64,000 nucleotides of DNA, taken from Sphingopyxis sp. GTDB taxonomy: Bacteria > Pseudomonadota > Alphaproteobacteria > Sphingomonadales > Sphingomonadaceae. Under the pieces are notes generated by a model that saw nothing but the letters and a program-made list of their open reading frames with translations, searched no databases and was not told where the DNA came from. The stretch lies in NCBI RefSeq assembly GCF_016463645.1, contig NZ_JAEMQX010000003.1, forward strand, positions 1 through 64,000. The letters are read 5' to 3'. How positions within the stretch are numbered: the stretch's first letter is position 1; each line of letters starts with the position of its first letter. Shown piece after piece: positions 35,676 through 44,430 of the stretch. The position numbers and the translations under genes were made by a program.

Positions 35676-37799
35676 ATGCGTAGCAAGCTGAAGACTGGAT
35701 CGGGCCTTGGCGTCGTCGCCGCGCTGCTGTGGACGGCTCCCGCCGCCGCGCAGACGGCCGACGAAGCCGGTGCCGGGGATGCGAACGAAATCGTGGTGAC
35801 CGCGCAGAAGCGCGAGGAACGGCTGCAGGACGTGCCGATCTCGATCACCTCGCTCGGCGGCAAGGATCTCGACGCGCAGGCCAGCGGCGGCGTCAGCGAA
35901 GCCCTGCGTTCGGTCGCCGGCATCTCGATCACCAACTCGCCACAGGGCGGCGGGACGCAGCTCACGATCCGCGGCGTCGCCGCGAACGGCGCGACGCTCG
36001 CGGGGTCGAGCACCTCGGCCTTCTATATCGATTCGGTCCCCTTCGGCCTCGTCAAGTCGGCGATCCTGCCCGACACCAACGCCTATGACATGTCGCGCAT
36101 CGAGGTGCTGCGCGGGCCGCAGGGCACGCTCTACGGCGCCAACGCGCTGAACGGCGTCGTGCGCGTCCTCACCAACGACGCCAACCTCGACCGCTTCGAA
36201 TTCAAGGCGCGCGCCGGCGTCGCCGCGACCGAGGGCGGCGACCAGAGCTATCGCGGCGACATGGCGGTCAACATCCCGCTCGTCGAGGACAAGCTCGGTC
36301 TCCGCATCGTCGGCGGCTTCGAAAGCGCCGGAGGCTGGATCGATCAGCCCGCCCGCGGCGTCAAGAATGCCAACGACAGCCGCTCGCGCAACGTGCGTAT
36401 CAAGCTCAACGGTCAGCCGACCGACGATTTCAGCTTTGGCCTGTCGGCATGGATATCGCGCATCGACCAGGACGCGCCCGCCTATGCCAACGACGCCGGC
36501 AACCAGCTGACCACCGTGCCGTTGCCGCAGAAGCTGAACTATGACGCGTTCAGCGCCAGGCTCGGCTACGACTTCGGCGCCTTCGAGGTATCGAGCGCGA
36601 CGAGCTACCTCAAATTCACCAACCTCAGCGAGCGCGACTATACCAATCTCGCGCCGGACCAGACGCTCCACACCGAAATCGGCTCGAAGATCTTCACCGA
36701 GGAACTGCTGATCAATTCGACCGGCGGCGGCGACTGGCGCTGGTCGGTCGGCGGCTTCTACCGCGACGCGTCCGACCTTCTGAACCAGACCCTCTTCGTC
36801 CTCCCGGCACCGATCAACTTCAAGGACAAGTCGCGCTCGTTCGCGGCGTTCGGCGAAGTCACGCGCAGCTTCATGGACGGCACGTTCGAAGTCACCGGCG
36901 GGCTGCGCTATTTCAAGGACCGCGTGACCCAGATCGAGCTCACCCCGACCACCGGCGACCCGGCGCAGCCGCTCGCGCGGCGCACCGACACCTTCGATGC
37001 GGTGACCCCGCGCGCGGTGATCACCTGGCTGCCGAGCCGCCGCTTCACCGCCTATGCGTCCTACTCGCAGGGCTTCCGCAGCGGCTTCAACCAGAGCCCG
37101 ACGATCATCCGCACCGCCCCCGGCATCCCGCCGGTCAAGGCCGACCGCCTGTCGAACTACGAAGTCGGCGCGAAGGGCAGCCTGCTCGGCGGCGCACTCA
37201 CCTTCGATGCCGCGCTCTATTATATCGACTGGAAGGACATTCAGCAGAACCTCAACGTCGACATCGACGGCGTCGTCTTCGCCGCGTCGGTCAACGGGCC
37301 GAAGGCGAGCGGCTTCGGCGCAGACCTCGCGCTCACCGCGCACCCGGTGGAGGGGCTCGACATCGGCGGCACCTTCAGCTGGAACGGCCTCGACCTTGCC
37401 GGCCCGATCGTGACGCAAACCGCGGCCGGACCCGTCACCCTCTACAACAAGGGCGACCGCCTCGCCTTCTCGCCCGAATATACGGCGAGCGGCTTCCTCG
37501 ATTATCGTTTCCCCGTCGGCAAGGCGGGGCTCAAGGGCATAGTCTCGGGCTCGCTGACCTATCGCTCGAAAATCCCCGCGCGCCTGCTCGCGTCGGGCGC
37601 CGCGCGCTACTTTCTCAGCGACGAACCGCTGCTCGCGCGCGGCAGCATCGGGCTCGAATCGCCCGACAACTGGACCGCCTCGCTCTACGTCGAGAATATC
37701 GGCAACTGGAACGGCATCACCCAGCCGCCGACGGACATCAGCCAGGAATATCGCATGCGCCCGCGCACCGTGGGCCTGCAGTTCGAATTCCGTTATTGA
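35676..37799 (+). CDS. TonB-dependent outer-membrane receptor
   Basis: A 707-residue receptor with signal peptide ending near APAAAQ, a TonB-box-like EIVVTAQKREERLQDVP, plug motif EVLRGPQGTLYGANALNGVVRV and a final strand ending FEFRY with the terminal aromatic residue needed for assembly. It is divergent from the thioesterase/BKACE/aconitase X operon and followed by a terminator, then by a peptidase and carrier. I infer uptake of a peptide-like or amino-acid-derived compound. Confidence 0.95.
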   Translation: MRSKLKTGSGLGVVAALLWTAPAAAQTADEAGAGDANEIVVTAQKREERLQDVPISITSLGGKDLDAQASGGVSEALRSVAGISITNSPQGGGTQLTIRGVAANGATLAGSSTSAFYIDSVPFGLVKSAILPDTNAYDMSRIEVLRGPQGTLYGANALNGVVRVLTNDANLDRFEFKARAGVAATEGGDQSYRGDMAVNIPLVEDKLGLRIVGGFESAGGWIDQPARGVKNANDSRSRNVRIKLNGQPTDDFSFGLSAWISRIDQDAPAYANDAGNQLTTVPLPQKLNYDAFSARLGYDFGAFEVSSATSYLKFTNLSERDYTNLAPDQTLHTEIGSKIFTEELLINSTGGGDWRWSVGGFYRDASDLLNQTLFVLPAPINFKDKSRSFAAFGEVTRSFMDGTFEVTGGLRYFKDRVTQIELTPTTGDPAQPLARRTDTFDAVTPRAVITWLPSRRFTAYASYSQGFRSGFNQSPTIIRTAPGIPPVKADRLSNYEVGAKGSLLGGALTFDAALYYIDWKDIQQNLNVDIDGVVFAASVNGPKASGFGADLALTAHPVEGLDIGGTFSWNGLDLAGPIVTQTAAGPVTLYNKGDRLAFSPEYTASGFLDYRFPVGKAGLKGIVSGSLTYRSKIPARLLASGAARYFLSDEPLLARGSIGLESPDNWTASLYVENIGNWNGITQPPTDISQEYRMRPRTVGLQFEFRY

Positions 37800-37807
37800 G
37801 CCTCTCC

Positions 37808-37837
37808 GGGGGCCGGAGCGATCCGGCCCCCGTTTTC
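37808..37837 (+). terminator. Rho-independent terminator behind the TonB receptor
   Basis: A perfect 9-bp stem (GGGGGCCGG and CCGGCCCCC) around a 6-base loop AGCGAT, followed by GTTTTC. It begins 9 bases after the receptor stop codon and ends before the GTG of the peptidase, so it should lower expression of the peptidase and carrier relative to the receptor. Confidence 0.8.
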
Positions 37838-37852
37838 AAAAAAGGTTTGCCC

Positions 37853-39847
37853 GTGTCCTCCCCCGATAGCGATCTCCCCTCCTCCGCCAACGCCATCGAA
37901 GCGCAGGTCCGCGATTATTTCGAGCGCCTCTATCGCCCCGGCGCCGGGCAATTCCATGGCATCGTCCATGTCGCGCCCAACCCCACCAGTGGCATGATCG
38001 CCTTTTCGGGCCCGATGATGCGCGCCGGCGGCGGCTTCCCGGTCACGCGCATCGGCCTTCTCGCCCCCGACGGCACGGTGACCCTGCTCGGCAGCGACGA
38101 GGCGAACGACAGCCAGCCGAAATGGTCGCCCGACGGCCGCCGGCTTGCCTTCCTGTCCGACCGCGACCATGGCGCGGGCAATTTCCAGTTGATGATCGCA
38201 TCGGCCGATGCTCTCGATCGCGCCACCGCGCCCGCACCGATTGCCGGCGAGGCGGTCGAAAGCTTCGTCTGGGCGGCCGACAGCGGCAGAGTTCTGCTTC
38301 AGAGCGCCGACGCCGGCGCCGATGCCGCCGGGTCGGCGGCGACCGCGCGCATCGGCGGAGGCGACGGCGGCGAACGCCCCTCGTGGATGCCGACCGTCGA
38401 AACCGGCGGCCACGACGGCCTGTGGCGCCGTGCGCATATTCTCGACATCGAAAGCGGCGCGCTCGCGCGCGTCGGCACCGACGGCCAGAATGTCTGGGAA
38501 GCCGACTGGTGCGGCCCCGACGCGGTCGTCGCGATAACCTCGGCCAGCCCGACCGAGGGCGGCTGGTACCAGACCGAAATCGCGATCGCCCCCGCGGCCG
38601 GCGGCGCCTTCGAACGCTTCGCCGCGCCCGAGGTCGAACTCGCCGGCATCACCGCCTCGTCCGATGGCCAGACGATCGCGGTAATCGAGGGACGGTTCCA
38701 CCGCACCGTCCAGCTCGGCTCGCTCATCCTCTACGACCGCGCGACCGGCGCGGCGCGCGAGCCCGATATCGGCGCACAGGTGTCGGCGCTCGTCTGGCGC
38801 GATGCGAACCGCCTCTTCTTCGCGGGCTTCGCCGCACCGGGATCGGTCGCGGGAACGCTCGATATCGCGAACGGTACCACCGCAATCGAATGGCGCGTGT
38901 CGGGCACGGCGGGACGCAAGGTGCCCTATGCGGTCCCCGAAGGCGAGGACGCCGTCCTCGTCCCCGGCCACGCTTTCGACCGCTATCCCTATCTCGCGCG
39001 CTCGGACGCGGCGGGCGAGCAGATGCTGCTCGACCTCACCCCGCCCGACCTCGCGCCCGTCCAGGCGCGGATGAAACCCGCCGAGGTCGTGCGCTGGCAC
39101 GGCCGCGACGGGCTCGACATCCTCGGCTATCTCGCGATGCCCGAAGGGGTCGAACACCCGCCGCTCGTCGCCTTCATCCATGGCGGCCCCTCGCATCTGT
39201 TCCGCGATAGCTGGAGCTTCGACAACCCGCTCGCGGCGCTGCTCGTCAGTTCGGGCTATGCGGTGCTCTTCCCCAATCCGCGCGGCAGTTCGGGGCGCGG
39301 GCTCGATTTCGCGTCGCGCGTGATCGGCGACATGGCAGGCGAGGATGTGCACGACATATTGGCGGGGATCGACCATGTCGTCGCCAACCACCCGGTCGAC
39401 GGCAGCCGGCTGTTCGTCACCGGCGGCAGCTACGGCGGCTTCATGACCACCTGGCTCGTCGGCCAGACGGGGCGCTTTCAGGCGGCGTGCGCGATCGCGC
39501 CGCTGACCGACATGCGCAGCCAGTATTTCACCGCACACCATCCCGAATTCCTGTCGCTCTATTCGGAAGGCGATCCCTATGACGTCGGCGGCACCTTCGA
39601 CCGGCGGAGCCCGCTCGCGCACGCGAACAAGGTGACGACGCCGACGCTGCTGATCGCGGGCGAGATGGACAAGACCACCCCGCCCGCGCAGGCGGTGCAA
39701 TTCCACCATGCGCTCGTTCTCGCGGACGTGCCGACCGAACTGATACTCTACCCGGAGGAGGGGCACGCCGCCGCACGCTTCGAGGCACAGGTCGATCAGG
39801 GAACGCGCGTGCTGCGCTGGTTCGCGCAGTGGCGGGATCGCAATTGA
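37853..39847 (+). CDS. S9 family (prolyl-oligopeptidase-type) serine peptidase
   Basis: About 664 residues: an N-terminal beta-propeller (SDEANDSQPKWSPDGRRLAF and later WD-like repeats) and a C-terminal alpha/beta hydrolase domain. The catalytic Ser is in GGSYGGFMTTW, the Asp in AGEMDKTTPP and the His in PEEGHAAARF. Such enzymes (dipeptidyl/acylaminoacyl peptidases) often act on proline- or acyl-capped peptides. The GTG at 37853 is preferred because an in-frame TTG at 37796 would place the terminator hairpin inside the coding region. No signal peptide is evident, so cytoplasmic. Confidence 0.9.
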   Translation: MSSPDSDLPSSANAIEAQVRDYFERLYRPGAGQFHGIVHVAPNPTSGMIAFSGPMMRAGGGFPVTRIGLLAPDGTVTLLGSDEANDSQPKWSPDGRRLAFLSDRDHGAGNFQLMIASADALDRATAPAPIAGEAVESFVWAADSGRVLLQSADAGADAAGSAATARIGGGDGGERPSWMPTVETGGHDGLWRRAHILDIESGALARVGTDGQNVWEADWCGPDAVVAITSASPTEGGWYQTEIAIAPAAGGAFERFAAPEVELAGITASSDGQTIAVIEGRFHRTVQLGSLILYDRATGAAREPDIGAQVSALVWRDANRLFFAGFAAPGSVAGTLDIANGTTAIEWRVSGTAGRKVPYAVPEGEDAVLVPGHAFDRYPYLARSDAAGEQMLLDLTPPDLAPVQARMKPAEVVRWHGRDGLDILGYLAMPEGVEHPPLVAFIHGGPSHLFRDSWSFDNPLAALLVSSGYAVLFPNPRGSSGRGLDFASRVIGDMAGEDVHDILAGIDHVVANHPVDGSRLFVTGGSYGGFMTTWLVGQTGRFQAACAIAPLTDMRSQYFTAHHPEFLSLYSEGDPYDVGGTFDRRSPLAHANKVTTPTLLIAGEMDKTTPPAQAVQFHHALVLADVPTELILYPEEGHAAARFEAQVDQGTRVLRWFAQWRDRN

Positions 39848-41139
39848 GCATCGCCCCCACCCCCGCCGCACAGGGCGGCGGCGCGGCGCATCTCTATTCT
39901 CCGGCGCGCCGCTGGACCTTCCTTGCGATCCTGTTCCTCGTCGGCGCGTCGAGCTCGATCGACCGCGTCGTCATTTCGGTGCTGCTCGAACCCATCAAGC
40001 AGGAATTCCGGGTCTCCGACACCCAGCTCGGGCTGCTCAGCGGCCTCTCTTTCGCATTGCTCTATTCGGCGTTCGGCCTGCCGATCGCGCGCTTCGCCGA
40101 TCGCGGCAATCGCAAGAAGCTCATCGCGGCCGCGATCTCGGTGTGGAGCCTGATGACCGTGCTGTGCGCCGCGGCGGCCAGTTTCTGGCAGCTCCTGCTC
40201 GCGCGCATCGGCGTCGGCGTCGGCGAAGCCGGCGCGACCCCGCCCGCCCAGTCGCTGATCGTCGACTATTTCCCGACCGCGCAGCGCGCCCGCGCGATCG
40301 GCATTTTCGCGACGTCGGGGACCGTCGGCTATCTGATCGGGCTGTCGGCGGGGTCGCAGCTCGTCGCCGCCTACGGCTGGCGCGCGACGCTCGTCGCCTT
40401 CGGCCTGCCGGGCCTCCTGATCGCCGCGCTCGTCTGGTGGGTGCTCGACGAACCGCGTCAGCGGGTCGATGCCGCGGTTTCCCGCGCCAGCACGGAAGAT
40501 TTCCGGACTTCGGTGCGCCGCCTCGTCGACAAGCGCTCCTTCGTGCTGATGCTGACGGGGTTCACCCTCTATCATTTCGCCGCCTATGGCTCGCTCGTCT
40601 TCGTACCCTCCTACCTCGTCCGCGTGATCGAAAGTCCGATCGAACAGGCGGGGCTCTATTATGGCGCGACGTCGGCGCTGGGGGTGCTGATCGGCAGCCT
40701 CGCCGGCGGCGCGATCCAGGACGCGCTGTCGCGGCGCGATCCGCGCTGGATCGTCCGCTTCCCCGCCATCGCCTTCGGTCTCGCGGCGCTGCCCAATTGC
40801 GCGATGTTCCTGATCGACGACCTGCCGGCCTTTCTGGTCGTCAGCACGATCGGCGGCATCCTGCTCTACGCTGCCCTGCCCGCCGCCTTCGCCGCGATCC
40901 ACGCGGTGTGCGGCAGCGCGCGGCGGGCGACCGCGATCGCGATCGTCCTCTTCTTCGGCAATCTCCTGGGCTTCGGTCTCGGTCCGGTGATCACCGGCGC
41001 GCTCAGCGACCATTTCAGCGCGATCCACGGCCCCCAGGGGCTGCGCTACGCGCTGATCATCGTGATGGCGCTGACCTTGCCGACCGCATTTTTCTTCTAC
41101 CGCGCGAGCGGCAGGGTGGCGGACGATCTGGAGGACTGA
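39844..41139 (+). CDS. MFS transporter (Spinster-like)
   Basis: A 12-helix carrier of about 431 residues. SSIDRVVISVLLEPIKQEF in the first segment and LPIARFADRGNRKKLI in loop 2-3 place it with the MFS protein at 11628. The TTG at 39844 overlaps the stop of the peptidase gene; a GTG at 39829 is the alternative. Probably imports the compound handled by the receptor and peptidase. Converges on the GntR gene 16 bases away, with no clear terminator. Confidence 0.92.
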   Translation: MSIAPTPAAQGGGAAHLYSPARRWTFLAILFLVGASSSIDRVVISVLLEPIKQEFRVSDTQLGLLSGLSFALLYSAFGLPIARFADRGNRKKLIAAAISVWSLMTVLCAAAASFWQLLLARIGVGVGEAGATPPAQSLIVDYFPTAQRARAIGIFATSGTVGYLIGLSAGSQLVAAYGWRATLVAFGLPGLLIAALVWWVLDEPRQRVDAAVSRASTEDFRTSVRRLVDKRSFVLMLTGFTLYHFAAYGSLVFVPSYLVRVIESPIEQAGLYYGATSALGVLIGSLAGGAIQDALSRRDPRWIVRFPAIAFGLAALPNCAMFLIDDLPAFLVVSTIGGILLYAALPAAFAAIHAVCGSARRATAIAIVLFFGNLLGFGLGPVITGALSDHFSAIHGPQGLRYALIIVMALTLPTAFFFYRASGRVADDLED

Positions 41140-41155
41140 AGCTGGCGGGCGCGGC

Positions 41156-41914
41156 TCAGCCGCGACCGTTCAGCGAGAAATCGGCGGTGCTCGCACCGGC
41201 GACAAAGGTCTTCATCCGCTCGCGGAACTCGTCCGAATGCTCGTAGACCAGCCGTTCGGCCTCGGCGGCGTCGCCGCGGCGGATCGCGTCGATCATCTGA
41301 TCATGCTGCTCGATGACGTCCGAATAGCTCAGCAGCGCCGCGCCGTTCTGGCGAAAGGCGAGCAGCGACAGGCGCATCACGCCGCGCAGCATTTTCGAGC
41401 AGTCGGCGGCGAGGAACCTGTTTCCGCACGCCTGATTGATCGCGTCGTGAAAGGCCCAGTTCGCCTCGACGATCAGGCGGGGATCGCGCGTTTCGCTCGC
41501 GACCGCGAACTCGCGGTTGCGCTGTTCGAGCAGGTCGAGGTGATGCGGCTGCCGGCGCAGCGCCGCCCAGCGCGTCGTCGCGCGCTCATAGAGTTCGAGG
41601 GCCTCGAGCACCTGCGGAACCTGGTCGAGGTCGAGCGGCGCGACGCGCGCACCGCGGTTCGGCGCCAGCACGACAAGGCTGTCCGACGCGAGCCGGATCA
41701 GCGCCTCGCGGATCGGGGTGCGCGAAAAGCCCAGCTCGCGGCTGAACTGGACCTCGTCCAGCTCGGTGTTCGGCGGCAGGTCGAGATTCAGGATCTGCTC
41801 GCGCAGCAAGGCATAGACCTTCTGTCCCGAGGACTGGCGGGCGACCTCTTCGCTTATGTCTAGGACCTCCGCCGGCTCGGCGGGCTTGTCGGATCTGGTT
41901 CGGGCTGCGCGCAT
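41156..41914 (-). CDS. GntR-family regulator with FCD ligand domain
   Basis: A 252-residue regulator. Winged helix at about residues 30-95 (VYALLREQILNLDLPPNTEL; FSRTPIREALIRLASDSLV), then the all-helical FCD domain with WAFHDAINQACGNRF and HDQMIDAIRRGDAAEAE. FCD regulators sense small carboxylates. It is encoded 10 bases behind the M20 deacylase. A TTGT(A/C)TACAC element occurs upstream of this operon and of the receptor at 35676, so it is the likely controller of the whole 30.8-43.1 kb module. Confidence 0.92.
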   Translation of the reverse strand: MRAARTRSDKPAEPAEVLDISEEVARQSSGQKVYALLREQILNLDLPPNTELDEVQFSRELGFSRTPIREALIRLASDSLVVLAPNRGARVAPLDLDQVPQVLEALELYERATTRWAALRRQPHHLDLLEQRNREFAVASETRDPRLIVEANWAFHDAINQACGNRFLAADCSKMLRGVMRLSLLAFRQNGAALLSYSDVIEQHDQMIDAIRRGDAAEAERLVYEHSDEFRERMKTFVAGASTADFSLNGRG

Positions 41915-41923
41915 CGCCGATCT

Positions 41924-43120
41924 CTACTCCGCATGGGTCATCGCAATCAACCTCGACATGAACCGCGCGCCCGCCTCGATCTGCGCGATCTCGATATATT
42001 CGTCGGGGCGGTGCGCCTGGACGATCGATCCCGGGCCGCAGATCACCGTCGACATGCCCGCGGTCTGGAACTGTCCCGCCTCGGCGCCATAGGATACCGC
42101 GCCCGCCGGCGTCACGACCTCGCTCAGCATCGCCGCCAGCCGCTCGGCGGCGCCTTCCTCCTCGCGGCGCAGCGGCGGCACCTCGGCGATCGCCCGCACC
42201 GCGATGCCGGTTTCTTCGCCCTCGCCCTTCAGCCGCGTTCGCGCCTCCTCGACCGCCGCCCAGAAGGGGGCGAGCACCGCATCGGCGTCGCGGTCGGGCA
42301 CCGTGCGCAGGTCGAAGGTGAAACGGCATTCGCGCGCGAGGATATTCGCCGCGGTACCGCCGTGGATCGTCCCCACCGTCAGCGTCGACCAGGGCGGGTC
42401 GAAGCGCGCATCGCGGTGATCGGCGCGCTCGTCTTCAGCGATCCTGCCAAGTACGCCCAATATCCCGATCGCGATCATGTTCGCCGATACGCCCTCGTGC
42501 ACCAGGCTCGAATGCGCCTCGCGGCCGGTGACGACCACCTCGTAAAGGTGGATGCCCTTGTGGCTGTTGATGATCGCCATTTCGGTCGGCTCGCCGACGA
42601 TCGCCGCGACCGGGCGATGCCCCTCGGCGACCAGCGCGTCGATCAGGTCGGGCGCACCGAGGCAGCCGATCTCCTCGTCATAGGAAAAGGCGAGATGGAC
42701 CGGACGCGTCATCGTGCGCGGCGTCAGGTAAGGCACCGCCGCGAGCGCGAGCGCGATAAAGCTCTTCATGTCGGCGGTGCCGCGGCCATAGAGGCGCCCG
42801 CCGTCCTCGGCGAGCGTGAAGGGATCGCGGCTCCACGGCTGGCCTTCGACCGGCACGACGTCGGTATGCCCCGACAGGACCAGTCCGCGCGCGTCGGCGG
42901 GTCCGATCGTCGCGAGCAGATTGGCCTTGCTGCCGTCGGCGTTGGCGATCCGCCGCGACGCGACGCCATGCCCCGCCAGATACGCCTCGACATGGTCGAT
43001 CAGCGCGAGGTTCGACGCGCTCGACGTGGTGTCGAACGCGACCAGCCGCGCGAGGATGTCGATCGCCGATGCCGCGAGCGCGGGGGCCAGATTGTCGTCG
43101 CTCCGCGGCGCTCCGCTCAT
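41924..43120 (-). CDS. M20 metallo-deacylase (acetylornithine deacetylase/ArgE type)
   Basis: A 398-residue M20 enzyme with two-zinc motifs LVLSGHTDVVPV, GRGTADMKSFIALAL and SYDEEIGCLG, and a dimerisation lid in the middle. ArgE-type members remove N-acyl groups from amino acids or peptides. Being encoded with the GntR regulator beside peptidase and receptor genes, it more probably deacylates an N-acyl amino acid from the imported substrate than serves arginine synthesis. ATG at 43120 chosen; the frame is open to 43258 but the extra residues resemble no ArgE N-terminus. Confidence 0.9.
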   Translation of the reverse strand: MSGAPRSDDNLAPALAASAIDILARLVAFDTTSSASNLALIDHVEAYLAGHGVASRRIANADGSKANLLATIGPADARGLVLSGHTDVVPVEGQPWSRDPFTLAEDGGRLYGRGTADMKSFIALALAAVPYLTPRTMTRPVHLAFSYDEEIGCLGAPDLIDALVAEGHRPVAAIVGEPTEMAIINSHKGIHLYEVVVTGREAHSSLVHEGVSANMIAIGILGVLGRIAEDERADHRDARFDPPWSTLTVGTIHGGTAANILARECRFTFDLRTVPDRDADAVLAPFWAAVEEARTRLKGEGEETGIAVRAIAEVPPLRREEEGAAERLAAMLSEVVTPAGAVSYGAEAGQFQTAGMSTVICGPGSIVQAHRPDEYIEIAQIEAGARFMSRLIAMTHAE

Positions 43121-43439
43121 CGGCCGCACCCCGCAGGGGCCGCCGGCCCCGCCAGCGACGCGCAAGACCGCCGCGCGCCTCCCGTCCGCGCGCGCTGCCC
43201 AAAACCTTCCTGCATGAAAACCCCTGCTGCGAATGCCGTGTCCTGTTATTGTATACACTTTGTATTATTCTCGTCGGCAGTCAATAGGCATTGCGACGAA
43301 ACAGGTCCGATATGCGCGATGATCGAGAAGTTGCTCATGAAAGGGCGGCGCACCCCGGGCGAATGGAACCCGCGGTGCGCCGCAGTGTGACCGGCGCGGT
43401 CACAGGATGGGAGAGGAACAGGGCGCCGGCCGATTTCGA
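43121..43439. promoter_or_regulatory. Upstream region of the deacylase-GntR operon
   Basis: A 319-base stretch with no supported gene. TTGTATACAC at 43249-43258 contains the perfect palindrome TGTATACA (43250-43257), typical for GntR/FCD operators, and matches nine of ten bases of the element at 35593-35602. Reading leftward, TTGACT (complement of 43279-43284) lies just upstream as a possible -35 box. The part from 43320 to 43439 shows nothing clear. Confidence 0.6.
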
Positions 43440-44393
43440 TCAGGCAGGTTCGTACTCGACAGCCTTTTCCCGCCGCACGATGCGGCTGCGGCGCCCGTCG
43501 ATCGCGACCGGCGCCTCGCCGTGGATCGTCGCGCGGCGGAGAGTGCGGCGCTGGAGCCCGAAGTCGGCGGTCGCGCGGTGCTGGGTCGCCTGATTGTCCC
43601 ATATGGCGACGTCGCCCGCCTGCCAGCGCCAGCGCACCACATTCTCGGGCTTGGTGATATGATCCTGCAGCGTCTGGAACAGGCGCGCGCTGTCGGTCTG
43701 GTTCAGGCCGACGAACTGCTTGACAAAATGGCCGAGGAGCAAGCTGCGCTGCCCGCTCACCGGATGGACGCGGACCACCGGGTGCTCGGTTTCGTAGACG
43801 GTCGAGGCGAAGACGTTACGATGCTCCCTGATCCGCTTCGCCGCGCTTTCGGCGTCGGGCGCCGACTGCAGGATCGACGCATAATCATAGAGATTGGTGT
43901 GCGTCGCCCAGAGGTTGTTCACGAGCTGGCGCAACACCTCGGGTAGCCCTTCATAGGCAGTTTCGCCGTTGGCCCATTGCGTGTCGCCGCCCGCTTCGGG
44001 GATGGTGAGCGCGCGCAGGATCGACGCCTTGGGATAGGCATCGACGAAAGTCACGTCGGTGTGCCAGCTCGACGCGGCATAGCCCTCCTTGCTGTCCAGT
44101 TCGAGCAGATAGCGCGAGCCTTCGGCGACCGGCACCGTCGGATGCGCCACCGGATCGCCGAGCAGCGCGGCGAAATCCTCATGCTCCTGGTCGGTCAGAT
44201 GTTGCTGGTCGCGGAAGAAGAGCACCTTGTGCCGCACGAGCGCGGCCTGGATCGCCTGCACCGTTGCTGCGGACAGGTCGCCCGACAGCTGGACGCCGTT
44301 CACGACGGCTCCGATCGTGCCGGTCACGGGGGTTATGTCGAGCGGGATATTCCTGTCTCGGGCATTGGCATAGCTGGTGTGAAGGTCGGTCAT
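43440..44393 (-). CDS. TauD/TfdA-family 2-oxoglutarate dioxygenase
   Basis: A 317-residue Fe(II)/2-oxoglutarate dioxygenase. DITPVTGTIGAVVNGVQL starts the fold, H-x-D iron ligands are in SSWHTDVTFVD, the distal His in DNQATQHRA and the 2-oxoglutarate Arg in LRRATIHGE. The sequence resembles alkylsulfatase AtsK and taurine dioxygenase, so oxidative release of sulfite/sulfate or an aldehyde from an alkyl ester is likely; the actual substrate is not shown. GGAGA lies before the ATG at 44393. Same operon as the symporter and receptor upstream. Confidence 0.92.
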   Translation of the reverse strand: MTDLHTSYANARDRNIPLDITPVTGTIGAVVNGVQLSGDLSAATVQAIQAALVRHKVLFFRDQQHLTDQEHEDFAALLGDPVAHPTVPVAEGSRYLLELDSKEGYAASSWHTDVTFVDAYPKASILRALTIPEAGGDTQWANGETAYEGLPEVLRQLVNNLWATHTNLYDYASILQSAPDAESAAKRIREHRNVFASTVYETEHPVVRVHPVSGQRSLLLGHFVKQFVGLNQTDSARLFQTLQDHITKPENVVRWRWQAGDVAIWDNQATQHRATADFGLQRRTLRRATIHGEAPVAIDGRRSRIVRREKAVEYEPA

Positions 44394-44430
44394 ATCAGTC
44401 TCCTTTGGTGGTATCGGTTGGCGGCGGGGT

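Noticed and set aside
41924-43258. Longer N-terminus for the M20 deacylase.
   Set aside because: The extra 46 residues are Arg/Gly-rich, run into the GntR-type operator region and have no counterpart in ArgE-type proteins.
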